Shown here piece by piece: positions 58,595-64,000 of a stretch of 64,000 nt of DNA. The position numbers and the translations under genes were made by a program. Origin of the DNA: Carallia brachiata (taxonomy: Eukaryota > Streptophyta > Magnoliopsida > Malpighiales > Rhizophoraceae); assembly GCA_021464245.1 (NCBI GenBank), contig JADCRB010000013.1:9292095-9356094 (forward strand), given 5' to 3'. Below the pieces are notes generated by a model. It was not told where the DNA came from. It saw only the letters and a list, made by a program, of their open reading frames with translations, and searched no databases. How positions within the stretch are numbered: the stretch's first letter is position 1; each line of letters opens with the position of its first letter.

Positions 58595-59359
58595 GAGCCT
58601 GTTTGGAGTGGAAAAGGGCTGAAGAAAGAAAGTGAAGAGAAAGAAAATAATGAGAAAGAAAGTGGAGGGAGAGAATGTAATTTTCTCTCAACTTGTTTGG
58701 AGTGATAATAGAAATAGGGAGAAAGAAAGTGATGAGAAAAAAATGATTTATTTGAATATGAGGAGAAAATGAAGTGAAAGAAAATTTTTAATTATAAAAT
58801 GACAATTATACCCCTAAACACAATTAATGTATAATTAAAAGGAATTTTACATTTTTTTTAATTATGTACTAAAAAGTCATCCTTTTCATGTTATAATTCT
58901 AACACCGTATAAATAGAAAAAATTATATATTTTTTTATTTATATATTAAAAAGTTATTTGTATCTATAATTTTATTTACTTTTAAAAATTCAATTTTCAT
59001 CAAATGAATAATTAATTTACCTTTTTTAATATATCAAATTTAAAGTACATCTATTATTAGTTTAATTTTAAAAACAACGAAAAGATGAATTAATGACAAC
59101 CATAAAAAAGAGAAAATCACAACTGTGCATGATATGAGGAGGACACTTTAGTCATTTTAATGTAGCCTTTGAGCTGTTCTTCGACTTTCTTCTCCTTTTA
59201 GCAAGAAAATTCGTACAGTACAGCTTTCCATGCCTTTTCTCGATTTTTGTGCAATTTTCTTTCTTCAGCTTCTCCAAACGGAGGAAACTTCCTCGATTAT
59301 TGTAGCTTTCTTTCTCTTGTATTTCTTTCCCTTGTTTTCTTTCCACTCCAAACATAGTG
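58595..59359. mobile_element. Tourist/Harbinger-like MITE, twin 1, 765 bp
   Basis: The left end GAGCCTGTTTGGAGTG and the right end CACTCCAAACATAGTG are inverted repeats with mismatches in the outermost bases. TTA flanks each side (58592-58594 and 59360-59362). It is non-coding; the minus-strand frame at 59152-59355 is chance. Confidence 0.85.
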
Positions 59360-59362
59360 TTA

Positions 59363-60127
59363 GAGCCTGTTTGGAGTGCAAAAAGGCTGAAGAAAGAAAG
59401 TGAAGAGAAAGAAAATAATGAGAAAGAAAGTGGAGGGAGAGAATGTAATTTTCTCTCAACTTGTTTGGAGTGATAATAGAAATAGGGAGAAAGAAAGTGA
59501 TGAGAAAAAAATGATTTATTTGAATATGAGGAGAAAATGAAGTGAAAGAAAATTTTTAATTATAAAATGACAATTATACCCCTAAACACAATTAATGTAT
59601 AATTAAAAGGAATTTTACATTTTTTTTAATTATGTACTAAAAAGTCATCCCTTTCATGTTATAATTCTAGCACCGTATAAATAGAAAAAATTATATATTT
59701 TTTTATTTATATATTAAAAAGTTATTTGTATCTATAATTTTATTTACTTTTAAAAATTCAATTTTCATCAAATGAATAATTAATTTACCTTTTTTAATAT
59801 ATCAAATTTAAAGTACATCTATTATTAGTTTAATTTTAAAAACAACGAAAAGATGAATTAATGACAACCATAAAAAAGAGAAAACCACAACTGTGCATGA
59901 TATGAGGAGGACACTTTAGTCATTTTAATGTAGCCTTTGAGCTGTTCTTCGACTTTCTTCTCCTTTTAGCAAGAAAATTCGTACAGTACGGCTTTCCATG
60001 CCTTCTCTCGATTTTTGTGCAATTTTCTTTCTTCAGCTTCTCCAAACGGAGGAAACTTCCTCGATTATTGTAGCTTTCTTTCTCTTGTATTTCTTTCCCT
60101 TGTTTTCTTTCCACTCCAAACATAGTG
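59363..60127. mobile_element. Tourist/Harbinger-like MITE, twin 2, 765 bp
   Basis: It has the same length as twin 1 and nearly the same sequence; only a few substitutions are seen. It shares the TTA at 59360-59362 with twin 1 and is followed by TTA at 60128-60130. Confidence 0.85.
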
Positions 60128-60155
60128 TTAGGCTTTTTGCTCTTTTTTTTAGCGT

Positions 60156-61237
60156 GAGAATAGTTTTCTTGTAAATGCATTTTTGGGAAAAGCTCATTTG
60201 ACTATTTATAAGGCTAAAAATTCAATAACTTTAAATCTGAGGCAAAAGAAAGGATAATCACATTTATTAAAATTTAAAAGTAAATCTAAAGAGAAGATTA
60301 CACATATTTAATTTTGTAAACAAATGTTAATAAGCATCTCAGTATATACTCTATAAGGAATATTAATGCATCTACTATGTTACATTTTTTGTCTAACAAT
60401 CCAACATTTTATTTTATTTTATTATTATTTTGAAACTATTTAAATAAAACGCCCCAAGCTTTTTTATGTTAAAATAATTCAATCTTGCTTAAACAAATTA
60501 GAGCTCCACTACAATTTTAGATAATACCAAAGTAGTCACATAATCTATCTAATGTCATCTAACAGTTTATTTTTTTTCTTTCTAAATTTAGTCATTGAAT
60601 AAATCATATCATTTTAATTACACTTTGATCCTATTTAACAAATCTTACCAATTATTTTTCAATAAATTAATGTGTTCATATCTCTCAAAAGATATCTCAG
60701 TTTTTAAAAACTTACATCTCTATCTTTAAGAAGATAGATGTGATATATGAGAATGAGCTTCCGTATTCATCATATAATCTATCTTATAAATATATTACAT
60801 TGAAAACAATAATTCTTCTATGTAATAAATTACCATAATATATAGTAGTTCTTTTTTGGTTTTAATAATATATGGTAGTTTGATTACATTAGATTTTTGG
60901 TTCATAAATTTTTATTTATTTATTTTTGATTAATTAATTATACGATATCTTTCCATTTACCAAAGAAAAAGAAGAATGGGTTGCACTAATTACCTTAGCT
61001 TTTCAGGTCTATTTCCAACAAAACTTGGCAACGCACATCAGTTTAGATTCTTTTTGTATTATTGGTCCTAAACCCCAAACCCAACTTGGTGTCCTAAACC
61101 CCAAACCCAACTTGGTGCATATTTGCAATTAGGATTTATGTGTCCGAATGGTAGATAAACATACCTTTTTCCTCCATGTATCTGTTTCTCTTTTTGCTTT
61201 GTCATTATAAATCGTAGTATAAAAAAAATATTAACGT
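60156..61237. other. Array spacer without genes
   Basis: Partner of 4956-5976. It has an internal duplication of GTCCTAAACCCCAAACCCAA (about 61064 and 61092). No gene is supported. Confidence 0.5.
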
Positions 61238-61391
61238 GTCCTTTAAGGGACAGTCCAGTGGTCAGAGTTCAAGTTTTTATTTTAAAGGTTTTGATTTCAA
61301 ATTTTAGAAAAAAATGAGTGAGATTTATAAGAAAAGAGAATTATTTTCATCGTATAATTCGACCTAATAAACTTATAAGTGAAAAAAAAAA
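61238..61391 (+). mobile_element. SINE-like retroposon (partner of 5977-6127)
   Basis: The same insertion in the partner block, with diverged body and flanks AATATTAACGT and ATATTAATGT and an A-run tail. Confidence 0.55.
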
Positions 61392-63252
61392 TATTAATGT
61401 TTAATTACCTGCGTTTTGCTTCATTTCCTTTGGAAACTTCTGACAACCAAGGGTCAACATCCTCAATAACTTATCAGATAGAGAAGCATCATAAAATCAT
61501 AAATGTTGAAACTGCATTTCATTACAATCCAAGACGACCGAGAAACCACCAACCGAAAGTTGGTTCCCATAGATATCCACTCCTGGACATTGAAATCCCC
61601 GTTCCATGTTTATTGTCCAGGCCCTTTTTAGGGCCAGTCAATGAAATTAGCAAAGGTAATATACCTTTTTTTTATTATTTTGGATATATTAGGTAATGGA
61701 GCCTAAACTTTAGAATTCATTTATTAGAAAAAAAGAAAATAAAAAAAACTTTAAAAAATAGAGAGAAAAAAAATTCATAAAAAGATTGGAACAAAATACG
61801 TGTCCAATCCTCTAGAACACATTTTGAGAAGAATTTTATTATATAGAGGTATTTTATTAATTATAAAATAACTATATAATTTATTTAAAAATATCTAATA
61901 ATTTAATTATTTTTTTAAATTTAATTATATAATAATATCAATAATTTTATTTTAATCTTATTTTAAATTTTTAAAAAAATTCCTCAGATATTATCTTTTT
62001 GAAATGCTTTGCTGGCAAAAGCGTTGTTTGTGAGAGAGAACTCCCACTCATTTTGTTTTGACGAAACCGTTGCTGAATTAATAATACCGTGATACGCCAT
62101 GCGGAAGGACAATAGTAGCAATCAACGCTGTGCTTCAGAGATTTGTTACCGATAATTATTTTTTATTTTTTTTATACATATTAATTATAAATCAATACAT
62201 CAATACTTTTTAATAATATTTTTATAATATTTTTAATATTTAATTTTTTAACAATTAATTAATACATATCTCATAAATAATAAATAAAAAAATAAAATAA
62301 ATATAACTGCTACTACCATTTCTTCTTATCACGATGAGACGCGTTACCAAAGGACGCTACAGGGCAGTGTCAGTGTGGTTATGGCCCACTTTGCCTATTG
62401 CTGTAGGCCCGTAGCCTACATTTTAATTATTTTTTTAAATAATAAATAAAAATTATATAATTAATTTAATAATTTAATTATTTTTTTAAATTTGATGTTT
62501 TTTTTCTTAAAAACCATTTTTTTTTGTTATTAGCTAGTTGGTAGAGAGCCTAAATGCCCTGTTTGTTTTGCTTTTTCTAAGTTAAAAAAAATTATTATTT
62601 AATTATTATTATTATCATTATTTTATTAATCTTTTATTTTTTTTATATTTTCTTTCTCCATACCTTTTCTATTTATCCAAACAATTTATTTTTTACTACT
62701 TTTTTTTCACAAATTATTATTTATCTTTCTTTTTCTACAGTTTTTTTTATACTGTCTCTATTTATTTAAATAATTTATTTTTTTACTATTTTTTCTCTTA
62801 CAAATTATTTTTTATTTTTCTTTCTCTACACTTTTTTACTTATCCAAACAATTTATTTTTCACAACACTTTCTTTCTCATTTTTTTCTTTTTTACACTTT
62901 TTCTCTCAATCCAAACACACTAAAAGAGTGATGTTGAGAGACGACAGGAGAGCAGCAGAGAACATTGAGGAAGAGAGACTGTAAAGAGCGAAAAGGTGCC
63001 CATAAATTGTGAAAACAAATGAGAGTAAAGAAAAAAAAATTAATTAATTATGATTTAATTAGTATTAAAATTGAAAGTTTTAAGTTTAAATATAAGGCAG
63101 AGTCAATTAATTTTATAAATAAAAAAAAACATATGAAGAAAGTCAACAGAAAATTTGAAAAAAAAAACATTTTAGGGAAAAAAAAGTCTAAAAAATATAG
63201 AAAAAAGGTTATAAAAAAAGTGAAGAAAGATGAGAATCCAAAGTCCACACAA
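61392..63252. other. Array spacer without genes
   Basis: Partner of 6138-7926. A private insertion of about 190 bp lies near 62135-62330 in the CACGATGA landmark region. T-rich tracts occupy about 62580-62900. The Lys-rich frame at 63019-63282 is low-complexity. Confidence 0.5.
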
Positions 63253-64000
63253 TTGCAATTTAAGGTCGTTTGTTTTGTGTAAAATTGTTTAAGGAAAAAT
63301 ATTTATCTGATTTTTGGCTATTTGTTTCGCATAAAATATCGGTCAACAAAAAATATTTAGTCGGTCAAAGATAAAATCTTAGGCTTTTAAGGTTATTTCT
63401 GTAAATTATTTTACGGAGTTGATAGCCTTTATACAAAAAAAAAAAAAAAAAAAGTATAAACCGTAAGCAGTGCACGAGTGAGGGATAAAAAGATAAGCCT
63501 TTGAGCCATAGTTGGTTTTATCCGTTACCAGCACATCAATAATTTTTAATATCATTTTTATAATATTTTTAATATTTAATTTTTTAATAGTCAATCAACA
63601 TATATTACGTAAATAATAATTATAAAAAAAATATTTATTACTACCAAAATCTATGATTCCAAATATGACAAAGTGTTGATTGCCTCCAATAAATTTAGGA
63701 CTACCGAGGCAAGATCTCCTTTTTGTAATCACTGTCAGTAATAATCGTATTGTTATTTTTCGTAGTGTTGTTGTTGTTGGTTCTTTGGGCAGACATACTC
63801 TAAAAGGCAACTTTAGCATAAAATGATGGCCATGATGAACTAAGCAGCCTATTTGATCCAAGGATGTTCAATTTACTTGGAGTAAGCATGAAAGATTATG
63901 AAGTTGAAGAACTGATGGAAAAACTATGTAGAGAGCATGAAGTGAGGAGAGACAGGGAGGATGATAGAGAGAGAAACAGAAATGTAATAAAAGCGAGAGC
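63253..64000. mobile_element. TIR-like element with gene fragment (partner of 7927-8882), cut by the window end
   Basis: It begins TTTAAGGTCGTTTG. From 63834 the plus frame DELSSLFDPRMFNLLGVSMK continues open to the edge with LCREHEVRRDREDDRERNR. An AT-rich piece at about 63525-63655 replaces the sequence seen at 8187-8310 in block 1. Confidence 0.4.

Larger units (their letters stand above)
57541..60150 (-). mobile_element. Poly(A) retroposon (partner of 3876-4941), interrupted by two MITEs
   Basis: The same T-run, ATTACATTAATATTCG end and GC-rich middle as the copy at 3876-4941. Continuity is broken at 58595-60127 by twin MITEs, then the remaining TTAGGCTTTTTGCTC and the flank follow. The minus-strand frame 58054-58308 reads FFDAFINSAIACDDVFVVG; I do not recognise it. 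Confidence 0.65.

Noticed and set aside
63019..63282. Lys-rich 87-codon frame
   Set aside because: Low-complexity A-rich sequence; the partner at 7700-7940 has the frame broken.

Overview
The window is nuclear DNA of a flowering plant, most likely a eudicot. It is very AT-rich. Real genes have GT-AG introns, and the space between them is packed with small transposons, SINE-like retroposons and one complete LTR retrotransposon. Coding density is very low: I support one ordinary gene, two apparently intact small secreted-peptide genes, and a series of broken paralogues and captured gene fragments. I cannot name the species.

Backbone: a locally duplicated array. Diverged 5-10 kb units repeat along the whole window, most carrying one minus-strand gene for a small cysteine-rich secreted peptide. 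These genes have two exons; the first encodes most of a signal peptide, and the second carries six cysteines spaced C-x5-C-x4/5-C-x6/9-C-x4-C-x-C, a pattern close to nodule cysteine-rich (NCR) or defensin-like peptides. Seven copies are visible: 1978-2274, 10503-10819, 20711-21026, 26993-27311, 32178-32434, 53416-53728 and 57154-57435. Only 10503-10819 and 53416-53728 read through. Two later duplications overlie the array: 1-8700 matches 51030-64000, and 17029-22546 matches 23276-28886. The second pair meets at a single N and may be an assembly or haplotype artefact.

Layout. 1-8.7 kb: 5'-truncated sororin exons inside a Harbinger-type element, a dead peptide gene, MITEs, a poly(A) retroposon and a SINE. 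8.9-9.7 kb: a foldback element full of TGACGT motifs. 10.5 kb: an intact peptide gene. 12-13.4 kb: a probable TIR element with a ribosomal P1 fragment. 15.1-16.4 kb: a three-exon single-pass membrane protein gene with a hAT MITE directly upstream of its ATG. 17-29 kb: the twin duplication with two frameshifted peptide genes. 31.7-35.5 kb: a dead peptide gene, a SINE, a 1.3 kb foldback and a BPA1-like RRM exon fragment. 37.56-47.82 kb: a Tat-lineage Ty3/gypsy element with near-identical LTRs, a 5-bp target duplication and two RNase H domains. Between integrase and the 3' LTR it carries a captured WUSCHEL-related homeobox sequence (homeodomain, WUS-box, EAR motif). 49.3-52.7 kb: a complete Pack-Harbinger element holding five sororin exons. 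53-64 kb: an intact peptide gene, a broken one, and two identical-length 765-bp MITEs joined head to tail.

The theme is gene-fragment capture by transposons (sororin, WOX, ribosomal P1, BPA1-like and an unidentified fragment) inside a birth-and-death array of small secreted peptide genes. All assignments come from reading motifs by eye; no database search was run.
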